From NCBI GenBank assembly GCA_000320605.2, contig KB445791.1:2475057-2539056 (forward strand): DNA of 64,000 nucleotides, read 5' to 3'. The position numbers were made by a program, and so were the translations under genes. The notes under the pieces were generated by a model. That model worked only from the letters and a program-made list of their open reading frames with translations. It made no database searches and was not told the origin of the DNA. Origin of the DNA: Gelatoporia subvermispora B (lineage: Eukaryota; Basidiomycota; Agaricomycetes; Polyporales; Gelatoporiaceae). Below, one piece after another: positions 1 through 12,794 of this stretch. The stretch's first letter is position 1. Each line of letters begins with the position of its first letter.

Positions 1-3000
1 AAGAATAGCGCTACTTTGCGAATTCGTCAGACCAGAGGATGATGGATCCAACTTCTGTTTCTTGCGCGAGACAGGCGTCTCTTGGGAGCTTGGGTCCTCT
101 ACGAGGTACAGAGGCTGTCCGTAGATCAAGTGAATTTTGCCACGTCGATACAATGTCTCATCAATGGCTTGTATAGCAGCTCGCTGGAACAAATCAGAAT
201 CAGAATCAGCCCGGATGTAAGGCATATTAATCTTACCCGGTCCTCCAAAGGTTCGTCGCCAGCATGCACCAACAAGATGTGACGATATTGAGCAAGATTT
301 TCTGAACTCTGAGTCATATAGCAAGGACCTTGATGTCGGGTTCCGCAAAGGCCACATTGTTTGTCCGGATTATCATCTTGGACAGTTGAAGGGCGGTTGG
401 AGATGGGCGAAAGCGGTGACTTGTGAGAATGCCTTGGCTTCTTGACCTTACCTTCTCTCGGTGCACGGGGCGGATCAGATGAGGGAGCTTGCCCCGTAGC
501 AAGTTCAGCGAGATCGTCTGCAACGGACGTTGCATGATCAAGACCATCGCTATCGATCTCCGAAGGTGAATCGGATCCCGCATAGCCGTCCGATTCGTCC
601 GACACAATGGATTTGGACTTCCATTTACCCTTCCCTTTCCGCGGCTTTCCCTTTGCAGGTGAGTCCCCTAGGTCAATATTTTGCTGAAAACAAGTCAGTC
701 TGACACACTGCAGGCAGCTCGTTATCACGCGAACATACCTGAGGGAACACGGCCGCAGCACGACGACGAACTCCTCGTCCCGTTTCTTCCTTCTCCTTCG
801 CCAATGCTCGCTCTGCAGCAATCCGTTCAAGCGCCTGCGCCCACGAATCGGTCTGCTCCGATTCTACTTGCGCCTCGTCTGGGACATCCTCGAGTGTATC
901 CTTGTCCACTGACCACATCTTCGCGAAGGAAAATGACGCATTTTGACCTGTGCTAGGCGCAACCTCTTCTCCTTCCATCTCCGTTTTCTCAACCAGTTTC
1001 TCTACGTCATTCTCAGAGTCTGAACTAGTGCGTCAATCGCCGGAGGGGTAGATTTCATGATGAAACATACAATGGATCTCGCGAGCTGCTTGTTGTCCCT
1101 CATCAAATAGAGTTCTAGCTCCAAACATCAGGATCGAATGCACGTCTTCGCCACCTTCACTGTCATCCATCTTCTGGACAATGAGGTGATCGAGGACCAG
1201 CTTCTTCTTGCCAGTTTGCACGATCCGTTCTTCAAGTGCATGAGCTTATAACACAGTCGCATTGAAAGCGGCCTAAGGCTTACCCTCCGCGGACTCTTTG
1301 ACCATCAATTTAAAGACGAGGACAGTCTTCTTTTGACCGAACCGATGAGCGCGCGCAATAGCCTGGCAGATAACATGAGTGCAGGATCATTATCAAATAT
1401 TGACGGACATACTTGAAGGTCCTACAAATCTCATCAATTACCATTGTACGAACCGTGATAACGGATGCTCACCTGATGAGGATTGAAGTCTGGATCGAAT
1501 ATGATCACAGTGTCGGCACTCCAGAGGTTGATACCGACACCGCCCGCTCGCGTTGTCAAGAGGTAGATGGGAATGTCGGACCCGGGCTTGTTGAACTCAT
1601 CCATGCCTTTCTGACGAAGGCTCTGCTTCGTATTGCCGTCCTTAACAATAGTGGGGTTGTCATGGTATGCTACGTGTGCGACGGGCAAGCAACTCACAAG
1701 ACGCAAGTACTTGACTCCTTCGCCGTTCAAGAAGTCCTCTACTATGTCTAGGCCTATAGAAAACTATAACGTATGGATATGACATCAATGTCGAAGGAGC
1801 GCCCCAAATTTGTCACATACCTGACTGAACAGCAGTACACGATGTCCTCGGGCCCATAGCTTCGGCAGAAGCACCTTCAGCAATCTCAGCTTCGCGCTCG
1901 CGTCAATCAACTTCTCATGAGCTTCCTCTCGCGGCAAGCCCCGCGGCTCGATGTCGTCCGATACAAGGTATGGATGTTGAAGGCATCTACAAGATCTCGA
2001 TTAAAACAGGTAGATCGTAGCCAGTGTTGTTATGGTCTTACTTCCGAAGTTGCATCAAGACATTGTTCATGTTCGTTTTCAAGCCCGAAGCGTTCACCCT
2101 GCCACCCGTTGATCCTCGAGCAAGAGTCTTCAGTACCTCGAGATTTTGACCTATCTGCAGTGTCAGCACGGACATACTAGCGAGGTTCAACACATACTGA
2201 GAATAGATCTGTAGATCTCTCGTTGCAAAGGAGTCATGCTAACTGGAAGGATAACTTCATTCTACGCAATCCTCAACCCGTCAGTGCAAAGTCCCTGGGT
2301 GCAGGCACCATTCTAACCTTTGGGGGGAGATCAAGCACATCAGCTTTGATCCGCCGCAAAAAGTACGGTCTCAACCTCGAATGGAGGTCTTTGATCTTGT
2401 CTTCGGATAGGTCTTCGTACTCCGCTGACAAAGCTTTCAGATCGTGCCACTCTCTGGGGTTCAGGAAGTTCATGAGGTTGAACAACTCGCGGATATTGTT
2501 GTTGATGGGAGTCTAGAATACCGTGTTAATGGCAACAAAATCCAGGAAGCGGCCTTAACCTACACCCGTCATGATAATGCGATGGATAGTGTTAAGCTCC
2601 TTCAACTTCTTGAAGAGGAGGCTCACATCGTTCTTCACTACATCACCGATTAACAGTTACAGTCAACTCCCTTCATCTCAGAGGGACCCGATACTTACGA
2701 CGTTGTCCTTCGTCCACTACAAGAACCTCCCACGTGGGAGTACGTTTGAACACGGGTGCGAACTCTTTGGTGTTCGTTATCATCTCATATGTGGTTACAA
2801 GCACATGATATTTCGCGCCGGTCGTGCCGCTACGAGGGTTTGAGTGGAACAGCTCATAGTTCTTGATCACTTCCCGCGCTCTGTTCTCGCCGTAGAAGGG
2901 AACGACTCGCAATGATGGTGCCCAGCGCTCGAACTCGCGGACCCAATTCGTAATTGTCGAATTAGGAACGACAACCAGCGCTGGAAATGCTTTCCATTTC

Positions 3001-6000
3001 GACATGATTGTCCCGATAAAAGTAGCCACTTGCACTGTTTTACCCTTTGGAGGGCGTTAGAGTGTACGTCGAACAGCATGGAGTGACTCACTAGGCCCAT
3101 CTCATCAGCAAGAATGCAATGCTGCAGATTCCACCAGTTGTCACATAGCCAATTGACACCATCGATCTGGAAAGGCATGAGACGTAGGCTGTCTGCCTGC
3201 CCAAGCTGCGGTGGGCTGTCTAAAGTGAATGCGTATCTCTTGCGGAACTCGTCTTTCACTCGTGTAGACGAATTTTTCGGGACTTGTGGGATGGTGACAG
3301 AACGGGCGGAGAGAAAACGCTCAAACGCTGACACGAATGCATCGTACCCGTGCTCTCCTTCACGGGGAGGTGAATCCCAAGTTGCTGCAGGAATTCAGTC
3401 ATGAGGTTCAGGATCAAACAAAGCCATACCAAGCTGACATACCGTCTTCATATCCTCGATCGTCCCACTTTATGAACGCCCACACAACAAGGTCGACGTC
3501 CTCTACATCAGGTTCTCGTCGATTGCGCTTTCTGAACTCTTCCATTGTCTCAGTGACATCTGCACTCGGCTGTTCCCCGTCGTCGTAGATGGCCTCGCGT
3601 TCTCTATTGACAACCGCAAGCCCAAGCTCCTCGCCTCCTTCATCGTCGGTCTCGATCTGTCTATGTGATGACTTTCCCTTCTTCTTTGGTTTCAACTTGG
3701 GTCGGTATTGAGCAAGACGTCGTTCAGGGTACCAGAAGAGCACGTCTAAAACCCGGTCGACGGTTTTCCAAGCTGGCGGAATCTTACGTTCTGCATCAGG
3801 GTTTGCATCAAGAGGTCGAATACTTTGTAAGCGGGATGGCCCTTCGGAGGCCTCTTGCCCGATCTCAAAGTCAACGGCTCGTTCGCCTTTATGTCCCTCC
3901 ACGGATTCGTCCGGTACTGGCTCTGGTAGCAGCTCGACTTTTGTGCCTGATGTAAGGAAGTTTTTCAACTTGGCGGGGCTCGCTGACAGCAGCCAACCAT
4001 GAGGTACCCATTGCGTCCGTCGGTAGCTTCGATCCGCCCATTTCACAAGGTACTCCCGAGGAAGCATCGCCTTGTAGTTTACCGATTCATCAGCGGCTCG
4101 GGGTGGTTCCACGGCATCTTCGGGGTAGAGCCTCCATGCGAGAATATGCTCCACGGTGTAGGTAAAAGATGCACAATCAGCACATTGCCAACCCAACTGA
4201 TGCTGGTAGTAATCGGCGATGTCAGCAGTAGGTACTTCGGGATCGGTTCCGTCTGGCTGCGGTAGATGCGAGTAGTGAGCTAGCCGTTTGCATGTGACGC
4301 AGCGGAACAGCAGTTCGCCGGGTAGCCCATCTTCGTCTTGTTGCCCTTGCCGACTGAAACCATTTGTAGTCACATTGTCGTCCCGCATCTCTATGTCAGC
4401 ATCCAAGGAAGCTGATGCAGCCTTTGAACTGGACGGATCCGAAACTGGGGCAACGGCGCCAGGCTTCGCACCGTCAGGAGAATCCGGAATAATGGCCACA
4501 TCTCTGCACATCATGCAAATGCCACCTTTCATGCATGATCCACAAATAAATTCCGTTGTCTGGTACGCGTCGAGACCAGCTCGCTTCGAGGGCTCGGGAA
4601 GTGGCTTGCTCAAAGAGGCCCGCTCGGAAGCACCCTCTTCGAAAGTAGATGTCTTTGCCCACCCCGCTTTGTCTTTCTCTAGGGCAGCTCTCAGGATCTC
4701 GTCGCGCTGAGTTTTCGCGAGGCACGCCCAATGAGCAGAGACCGGGCACTTGAGACTGAGAAAAATGTCAAATCAGTAGTGACTAACTACAGAACGAAGA
4801 ACTACTGACCACCTCACCCAGCCTCCTAGTGCCGTGAGTTTCTCTTCGTCATCGGATTCTTCCTCGTCGGACCTCTTGTTCCTCTTGCGACCACCTTTCT
4901 TGTTCTTCTTCGCGAGTGCAGTAAGTAACTTATACGTGGGCTGTCGGTGGCATTTCTCGCAATTTGATCGATGTGCCCTCAAAGGTGCAGTGTCGCTATC
5001 ATCTTCCTCGTCGAGTTGTAGGTCGGCGACAGGTCTGAAATGACCATACGCCGGACGAGATGCTTTACCACGCACAATTTTCCTCTTCGTCGGCTTCGGC
5101 TTAGCCCTAGAGGTAGCTGGTTCTGAATAACCGTCACTATCCTCACTCCCCTCTTGAGTAGCCCAGTAGTCGTCCAGATTCGTCCTGACAAGCTTCTTGG
5201 TGCGAGTCGACTTCCTGGTCGGAAGAGGCACCTCTACCACGTCACTATCGTCCTCAAGGTCAGAGTCCTGGATGACAATGGTCCGAGCCCGAGTCTTCTT
5301 GGGACTGAAAGGAAGCGAGCGAGCTGATTTCTTGTTCTTCGTCTTCCCCCCTCCGGCCATTCGGGTAGACTTCCTCCGGGGATATGAAGACGACGCTTCA
5401 GACTCATATGCATCAGAATTCGACCTGATAAGCTCGTCTGTCTCTGACGAGGAATTTCTTGCGGGCGCCCGCCGGGGCTTGCCCACCTTCAACATAAGCT
5501 TGACGCGAGACTTCGGATGTACAGCAACGCCGGATGGATCGAACGGAGTCAGCGACCTCGATGACTTTCGCTGCTCTGCGCAACCATCAGCTCAATAAGT
5601 CAAAGGTCATCATCCCCGCATACCATAATCAGAGATCAGGTCACGGTAATGAACTTCCAGATCTGCGACAGGAAACTAAAGAAAGAGGCATACATGATCA
5701 GAATCAATGTGCACAAAAAGAGTTGCATGGTTGAAGAAAAAATTGCTACGCCACAGCACCGTAGCTTTGACTTGACAATGAGCACACTCACTCTGTGCAC
5801 TACACCATCCGAGCAACGAGCAAAGTACCACAACTGCCTTCCTTCTGTGTATTCGCCGAGAACTCTCTCGGGTTCGCCGTCTGTTCCAGGTCTTGAGACC
5901 TCCATGACTGATTCTTCATCCGAACTGAATACCAAATCCGTGACGTCAAGATACTGCGCTTTCTGGTCGTCTGGTAATAGCGGAACGAGCACATAAGGAC

Positions 6001-6187
6001 TATTCGGACGCTCTTCATCGGAGATAGGTGTCAACGTTGAGGCGGATCGCACATCATGAAGGGAAGGAGAGGGTGAATTTGGCGGAGCAGGGTCACCAGT
6101 GGCGGGCTCGGGGTCGCTGGTAAGCTGAGGGTCGCCAGTCTCTAGTATGTCTTGGACCTCCATCGCGTCGGAAGATGCTGCAGACAT
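1..6187 (-). CDS. CHD/Mit1-like SNF2 chromatin remodeler (3' end cut by window edge)
   Basis: ATP-dependent nucleosome remodeler of the CHD-like Mit1 type, acting in the nucleus; in fission yeast Mit1 belongs to the SHREC silencing complex. Reading from the ATG at 6187: an acidic, Ser/Pro-rich N-terminus; a basic stretch with repeated RKSTR motifs (about 5.2-5.5 kb); Cys-rich PHD-type zinc binding (CEKC near 4.95 kb, [16 protein letters not shown] near 4.5 kb and a second CVTC/CADC cluster near 4.2-4.3 kb); a chromodomain-like segment ([20 protein letters not shown], about 4.0 kb); then the SNF2 ATPase. The Walker A motif DEMGL/GKT is interrupted by an intron near 3.04-3.09 kb, and the Walker B-like box reads DEGQ. 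Helicase C is seen at about 1.3-1.7 kb as [11 protein letters not shown] and ARAHRFGQ. The C-terminus continues past base 1. At least eight exons are visible. The family is secure; the Mit1 assignment over other CHDs rests on the PHD-chromodomain-SNF2 order and is inferred. Confidence 0.85.
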
Positions 6188-6457
6188 GGTTTGCAAGGGA
6201 GGAAACGTCTCAGGGTTAATGTATCGCGTTTTAAACGCGTCTGGACGCGTCGGTGGCCGTCCTGTACACGCGTCGTTAATGAGAAGGAAGCACGACGGTG
6301 GCTCGCGGCAGCGATCTAATCAAACAACTTTCTCACGGCGCCAATAACTGACTAAAGCCTTGCTTAGAATTACGAGTAGGTTCAGGGTTACTGTGAGGCC
6401 AACACGATGGGCCGTTCGAACAGTAGGGTAAATTACACGTAACAGTACTTCATCCTC

Positions 6458-7863
6458 TCAGTTGTCACCATACATAGCTATATCAAGTCCCCTGAGTGTA
6501 GCCAATCCAAACACTGTCCAGCTAGCATATCCCCGTGATCTGAGAATATGGCATAAGATCGATTGTCTGGCAATGAGCAACGTGAAATAAAGCGCACTGA
6601 TGCAGAATGCGTGTGGTATATCTTGGTGATCATGTACAATCTTCACTGACTCTGCGTCAGGATGGAAGGCATCCAGTATTGCCTCTTTTTGTGTTCCCAC
6701 CCAATCGTCCTGCTCGGCGAGGAAGAGGTGTATACGGTCTCGAAATTGTTGAAGAAGCGCAACATCGAGGTCTTTGATGGTATTCATCTCATCACCTGCC
6801 ATAGTCAGAGCTGCAAGCACAGACGCGGGACACGTAATGAGGGCGCGAAGAACAGCAAGCTGCTCAGGTGGCCAGTGAGAGAACAGTAATCTCAAGAGCG
6901 CCGTTGGAATGATATGAGCAGCCAGTGAGAGCGTTGAGACAATCGACGGCAAAGGAGGCCGGAAAAGTGGCTAATTGCATGTCACGATGAGACTGTTTGC
7001 GGATGCATCCCTCACTCACGGACAACTTCCGACCGTTTGGCGTGCTTGCAATGTGGGATAGAGTTGGAAAAAGTAAGACCACAGATGACACGGCTTCGGA
7101 CCTGGCCTTTAGGACCTGCGGGGTGTTGGATATGGACCAAGAGACAAAGACGTCCCAACTCACTTGCATGGTGATCCACGAACCAACGCTGTGTCCCGCA
7201 AGGATTAGACGGGTCGATGGTCCAAATGTAGCACATAAGACATCGACCAGCTCAACTGCGCTTTGTAACTGAGCATCAAGACCATATGCCGCCTTCTTGC
7301 GGTCGGTACTACTGGCATGTACTTTGGGACTATGTCCGAGGTGGCCGTGCGCGAGAATGGCCAATCGCCGTCCAGAGTCTTCGTGCATAGCAGAGAGAAA
7401 CGGGATGTAGAACTCAACAAGACCAGGGTTTCCTGATGGTTTGTCCCGACAATCAAGTGCACGGGAGTCGGCAAGCTCTGTGAAGCAACTTGCCTGGAAT
7501 GAACACGAAGACCGTGTTGTCGCCATGTATTGGTGGCGCCGAAGATGGCCACCAGTATGCGTGCGCCGGCATACCTAGGTTATCGTGGGCGATGAGGCCT
7601 TCCACGTATGGGATCGCAGAGGACGGTGCATCCTTGAAGGGTCTGAGAAAGGCTGGTACAGGTATTTGCTGAGATTGCATGGCTTCTGAATTGAATGAGG
7701 AGAGCAGAGCGAGGGTGGTGATGGTCGTGTCCGATGCGGCCGGGCCGGCACGCGGCAGGCGCGAGGACCACAGCAGCCGCAACAGCCTGTGCCGCAGTGG
7801 ATGTCTTGGAGGCGCGGCGGCGTCAAGCTCTTGTTGAGCGGCTGCTACATAGCGTGCACACAT
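6458..7863 (-). CDS. LDAH-like lipid-droplet-associated alpha/beta hydrolase
   Basis: Alpha/beta-hydrolase of the LDAH/C2orf43 (DUF2305) family, proteins that sit on lipid droplets; their substrate is debated. Visible motifs: an oxyanion-side FIPGNPGLVEFY, reconstructed across an intron near 7.44-7.49 kb; the nucleophile elbow AGHSVGSW near 7.19 kb; and a late FLAEQDDWVG plus DIPHAFCI, which fit the acid and the catalytic His. Several 50-60 nt introns break the frame. Two starts are possible. ATG 7863 gives a 61-residue Arg/Ala/Leu-rich extension. ATG 7680 (MQSQQIPVPAFLRPF) gives a length closer to the family and leaves a more usual spacer to the divergent SEC8 gene. I prefer 7680 but give the longest model. 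The stop is at 6458. Confidence 0.78.
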
Positions 7864-7936
7864 TTCCTACCCTAGTACTCTCACCGGTGCTTGTTCCATA
7901 GGTTAACCGTTGAATGGACCTTTTTAACTAGCTAGA

Positions 7937-10900
7937 ATGTCTCGAGCCCCTCGTTTCCCTCCGGATCCCAGTGAGCGGCGTCCTGGATCCTCGAGCTTGA
8001 ACGGCAATGGTCGGCAAGGCTCGCTCTCGACGACGCGGCCGCTGCAGATTAGCCGCACCCCGACGCGCCCAACCACGCCGAGTAGATCTTCGGCTGTGGC
8101 AGGATCTCCAGAGGGGCCAGCACGCCCCGCTAGATCTGGACGCCGGAGTGCCCAGACCTCTCAGTATTCAACAACCTCTGACCGCGCCTCTATGGACTCG
8201 CGTCTGACCCGCGACTCGGGCGACACTCGCGATGGATACCAAGATGCGTCCTCACAGTCCACGCGTTACGAGTCCGGCTCCCCAGCCTACTATAACGGAC
8301 GCTCTGCACCCGGTGGCGCAGCCGTTTCTCCCACTTCCGAGCCAGAAATATCGCCCACTTCTAAAGCTGTCATAGCTGCGTTCCAAAGCTTCGGACGGAG
8401 GAAGGCCACGATCGACCGATTGGTGGATGTGGAGTATGAGGAGGCACGTAGGAAAGAACAAGAAATCCAACAAGCTCGTCAGCAGAAGATCCAGCAGAGG
8501 GTGCCCGGACGAAGACCAGCTGGGCGGACTCGAGTCGGAGACATCGATGGTGAGTACTGCCTTGGTTCGGAACTGGATTGTGAGACGGTATCAACGCTCA
8601 ATCATACTATGAAGCTGTGCTGGACGAAATCCAAGATGGCTGGCAGATGGTCACTGACCAGGATGTATGTTTGCTTCGCATGGCATTAGAAGACATCGTT
8701 CTGATGGGCCTAGTTCAACCCAGTAGACCTTGCTTTACAGCTGTTGGATGGCTCGTCTTTGGGGAAAGACATGACTTCCTTTCGTAGAACGAAGGACACG
8801 CTTTCAAGAGCTCTCAAAGGATCTGTCGACCGTACGCCACGCGTCACAGTATGGTGGTCCTGTTTGACGTAACATCTCCCTCAGAACATTACCAAGCTTT
8901 CAATGCTGCCCTACCGCACCATGCCGCGCTTCTCAGTCATTTTGGAGTAACACAAACCCAGATCACAGAAGCGAGGGCCGCTCTTCAGGAGGCCAAGGAT
9001 ACCTTAGGCGGAAAGCGATCTGATCTAGTCCAGCTATGGTCTCGGAGTCAAACAGTGGAGGAGATGATGCGTATCCTGAACCAAATGTCGGTGCTGAGCT
9101 TCTTTCTGATGCATGCTTGCCCGGTGCTGAGTGGCATCTCATAGCGAATTCTTGAAATCGGTTCCCGATGCGCTAGAAAGCTTGATCTCTGAAAAGCGAC
9201 TGTTACAAGCTGCGGTGCTTCTCGTCCGTAGCATGAAGCTAATCAATAAACCCGATATGCTGGAAGTGGGTGCGCTCTCGGACTTGAGAAGTTATTTGAA
9301 TAGTCAGGAAACGGTACGTGTGATTTGCCTGTAGAATTCTCGCCCAACTGAACGTGCGGACTTAGGCACTCAGAGATATCCTCGTTGATGAGCTGCATAG
9401 TCACCTGTATCTCAAGTCATTTTGGTGTGAATCAAGGTGGAGTGTCTACACCCCTGGCCAACAAGCTTGTAAGTGGCCTGTAGTCATCGTTATTACATGA
9501 TTGATGATGGTAGACAGTCCCTGCCGTGGAGTTTGATGAAATCGATGCATCCACGGAACCAAAACCCACAATACAACCAGCAACCTCTCCGAAAACACCA
9601 AGCTCCTCTCGATCTTCACGGCTCAGCCGATATCTCAACGATCTCGCGCTTCGACCGAATGATCCTCCCATCGACGTCAATGACCATAGTGTCAGGAACA
9701 GTATATCTGGAACACCAATACCAGGGTCCTCGAGCATGACCGGTCTGTCCGCTACGGCGTCGACTAACTCACTTGCGACACTATCGGGGGTTAATATCGC
9801 CCTAATGTCTAGCAATTCCCAAGCTGCGCCTACACAGAACCCTGAAGCCGATTCATTCTTATACGTAGAGACCCTCCTAGAGTCTCTTGCGGTTCTCGGG
9901 AAGCTCGGCAATGCTTTAGACGCTGTCGCACAGAAATTACCTGGAGAGATATTCTCTCTCGTTGAGGCGACGATAGATGAAGTCGAGGAACGTGCAGAGT
10001 TCGGGCGCAGACTATCTGTCATGGTCGGTGTAGGATCCACAGCTTCCGGTCGACCTGCTAGTATGACCGCCGCGGCGATGCCCCCAAGCGGTATGAGTCT
10101 TGACTCAGGTATACCTGGAGTTGCTGTCGTACCAGATACAAGCGCCTCGAATGCGCACTCCGGCCGAAGCATGGCATTACGTGCGATGAGTTTACGCCTA
10201 GCAGCGCTAGAGTCGACTACGAAACATATGGACCAAGAGACGCTGCGCGACTTTTTCTGGACGCTGTACTCGAAACTTGAGGCAGTGGCACAAGGACTAC
10301 GCGTCGTCTACGAAGTGGCGAATCGAATTGGATCGGTGAGTACTACCCGGTGGATATCAGGGCAGAGTGGTCTGGATGTTCCAATAACGACTCCATAGAG
10401 ACGTGATTTCAAGGACTCGTCCGGGGCGAAACCCGGCTCTCTGTTTCCTCTGGCTGAACTGTGGATGCCTGTGCAAGCAGAAGTATGTTCGTGCACTGTC
10501 TTGACTGATACATTCTGACCACCCGCAGGTTCGCACTCTTCTTAGTGACTACATCAATGACGAAGAACAAGGGACAGTGACTGGTCGCAACCCAATATCC
10601 TCGATCAACGAGGTCCTCCGTGAGAGTAAGTTCTACCGAGATAAGACGAAGGTTCGTTCCGTTCTGAGGTGTACTACAAGACGTGTGTATTAATGTTTGT
10701 GTTAAGCCTGTCTTCCGATTCGCAGATACCGACGTGAAGTCGAGCTCGAAACTTTTGAAGCACCACGAAGAAGAGCTCGCACGCGTTTTGAAGGATACTG
10801 TACCTGGTCTCGTGCAAGGTTCTTCGGATAATGCTGTTCAAGCTACTTTGTCCGCTGTTGGGACCGACGACCGGATGCTGGGCACTGGTCAACATCACAG

Positions 10901-12698
10901 GTTACTTGTGCGCCCAGACGCCTTCCATGTCAGTGTGCTTTTCCAGCCCACCCTCGCTTACTTGGATCGTGTGGCGGAAGTACTACCATCTGGTTTGGAA
11001 GCTGCTCGTCAAGCTAGCGTTGTTCTGGACGAATTCGTCCTCAAAGTCTATCTGCCTCAGCTGGAAGACAAGATCTCGCTTGTCTTCCACCATGCTGTCA
11101 CGAGTACGTAACACATATGGTCTGCTGTTTCTTACTCAGACTCTCATGCCTCATAGCGCCTGACGCATTTGAACCGGATCTTGCGTCGAAGAAGCTGTCT
11201 CCTCGACCTCTCGTCAAAGCTGCTGTGCAACTGATGGCGCTGGTCAACTCTTTATGTTCAATGCTGCGGACAACTCCATTCCATCGAGAAAATTACTCGC
11301 GACTAATCCTTACGGTCATTGGGCAGTTTTACCAGCGATGTAGTGACAGGTTTCAGGAACTGGCCATGACGAGAGACGATGGCCCCATAGACAGCGACCT
11401 CAATTTGGCCATCGCTGCGCAATGGTCCCAGACTCCGGAACTGTTCTCTTGTCTCTCGGATCTGTTCAAGGCGGTACAGGACGAGAGCTCAGATGCGAAG
11501 AGAGCACAGCTACGCGACCAAGAAACACAGGTAGAGATCAAGTATGTCGGCCAGGGGATGGTGAAGAAGCAAAATCTCGTAGCTTCTGCGCGAAATCTAT
11601 CATCTCTTGCGTGTCTCTACCACAGTATTGTCAGTACCCTTGTCAATTTGCGCATGAATTTCGCTCACGACATTCCAGACATGGTTCGCTGCGGAATTAC
11701 GGGTTTTGGCGTCTGTACCCGAAGGCGCCATCTCACCCTCCACAGAGCCCCAGAGCGCTCTAACGCCATATACGCCATATTTGCCGGCAGCCATCCCTGT
11801 ACAGTCCAGCGAACAGCTGCGTTTGCCTTTATCCTCAGCCATGGCAATGCAGGTATATTCACTCATTCATTAGGGCATAACACTTATATCGTGTTCACAC
11901 ATAGGCGATTCCAAGCGCTTCACATGACATTCAATCAGCTTGCGGAGCTCGTACTTTACACGATTCGTATCGACATACGTTGTCGAGTGATGCATCATCT
12001 CGATCTGGGATTGCGACATGTACGCTTCTTTGGCATGATCTCCTATGCGGATACTGAGACCTTCCAGGGAGTCTACCGTGTCGAACGCGAAGCGACTGAA
12101 CCTGATCCTCATATCGTTGACTTGAACATAGAACTCGGGAAGTGCGACGATGCCGTGACACCTGCACTTCCGGAGTTGGAGCGAAAGTAGGTTGCTCCAG
12201 TGCGAGAATGATTGCATGACTGACAATCTCGATAGGTTCGTCTTCGATGGACTAGGGCAGCTGATGGAGGACCTCATCATCCTGAAGGCGCGGTTCATTC
12301 GTTCCGCGAATGAAATGGGCATCCGAAAGATGATGCGCAATGTGCTCGCGCTGCAGCAGAACATGAAGACCATTGCCCAAGATAGCCGCAACGCCGAGTT
12401 CAATAAGGCGAAACGCTACTACTCGCTGTTCTTTGTGCCTCCTCAGGTGGGTGTTGTCGACCATTGGGAGCGTTAGACTTGTCAGGTTGATCATCCATGG
12501 CCTCAGGATATGATCAACAATATCCGAAAGAAGCCGGAGTTCACTTTCGACGAGTACAAAGCCATGCTCGATCTGCAGTGCGGCGTCGACCCCAACGGCG
12601 GCCCCGTGAGCGGCCAGCCAACAGACCGTAATTACAATATGTATGTCATCGATCTGCATGGACTGGAACTGGAGAACTCCGCGGATGGTATACCCTGA
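7937..12698 (+). CDS. SEC8: Exocyst complex subunit Sec8 (EXOC4)
   Basis: Subunit of the octameric exocyst, which tethers secretory vesicles at growth sites such as hyphal tips. The N-terminal ~140 residues are Ser/Pro/Arg-rich and disordered. The conserved Sec8 N-terminal region follows across short exons: VDLALQLLDGSSLGKD near 8.73 kb and HYQAFNAALPHHAALL near 8.89 kb, where family members have a coiled coil. A low-complexity insert with NSISGTP and SMTGL blocks (about 9.5-10.1 kb) separates it from the helical CorEx rods, which run to YNMYVIDLHGLELENSADGI at the C-terminus. Roughly a dozen exons with introns of about 50-60 nt can be traced. The start at 7937 is the first ATG of the open frame. 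It is divergent from the LDAH-like gene and convergent with the LYR gene, whose stop is only 96 bp beyond. Not every intron was fixed. Confidence 0.85.
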
Positions 12699-12794
12699 AA
12701 TTTGAGTCTAGTCATACATTGCTCGTTCGCTATCGCAACTATTTATACATGTTCCTTCTACGATTACCCACGGTACTGTACTACAAAACTACTG

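Noticed and set aside
6380..6440. tRNA-like GTTCGAAC motif near 6.41 kb
   Set aside because: It resembles a B-box, but no matching A-box or cloverleaf stems could be found around it.
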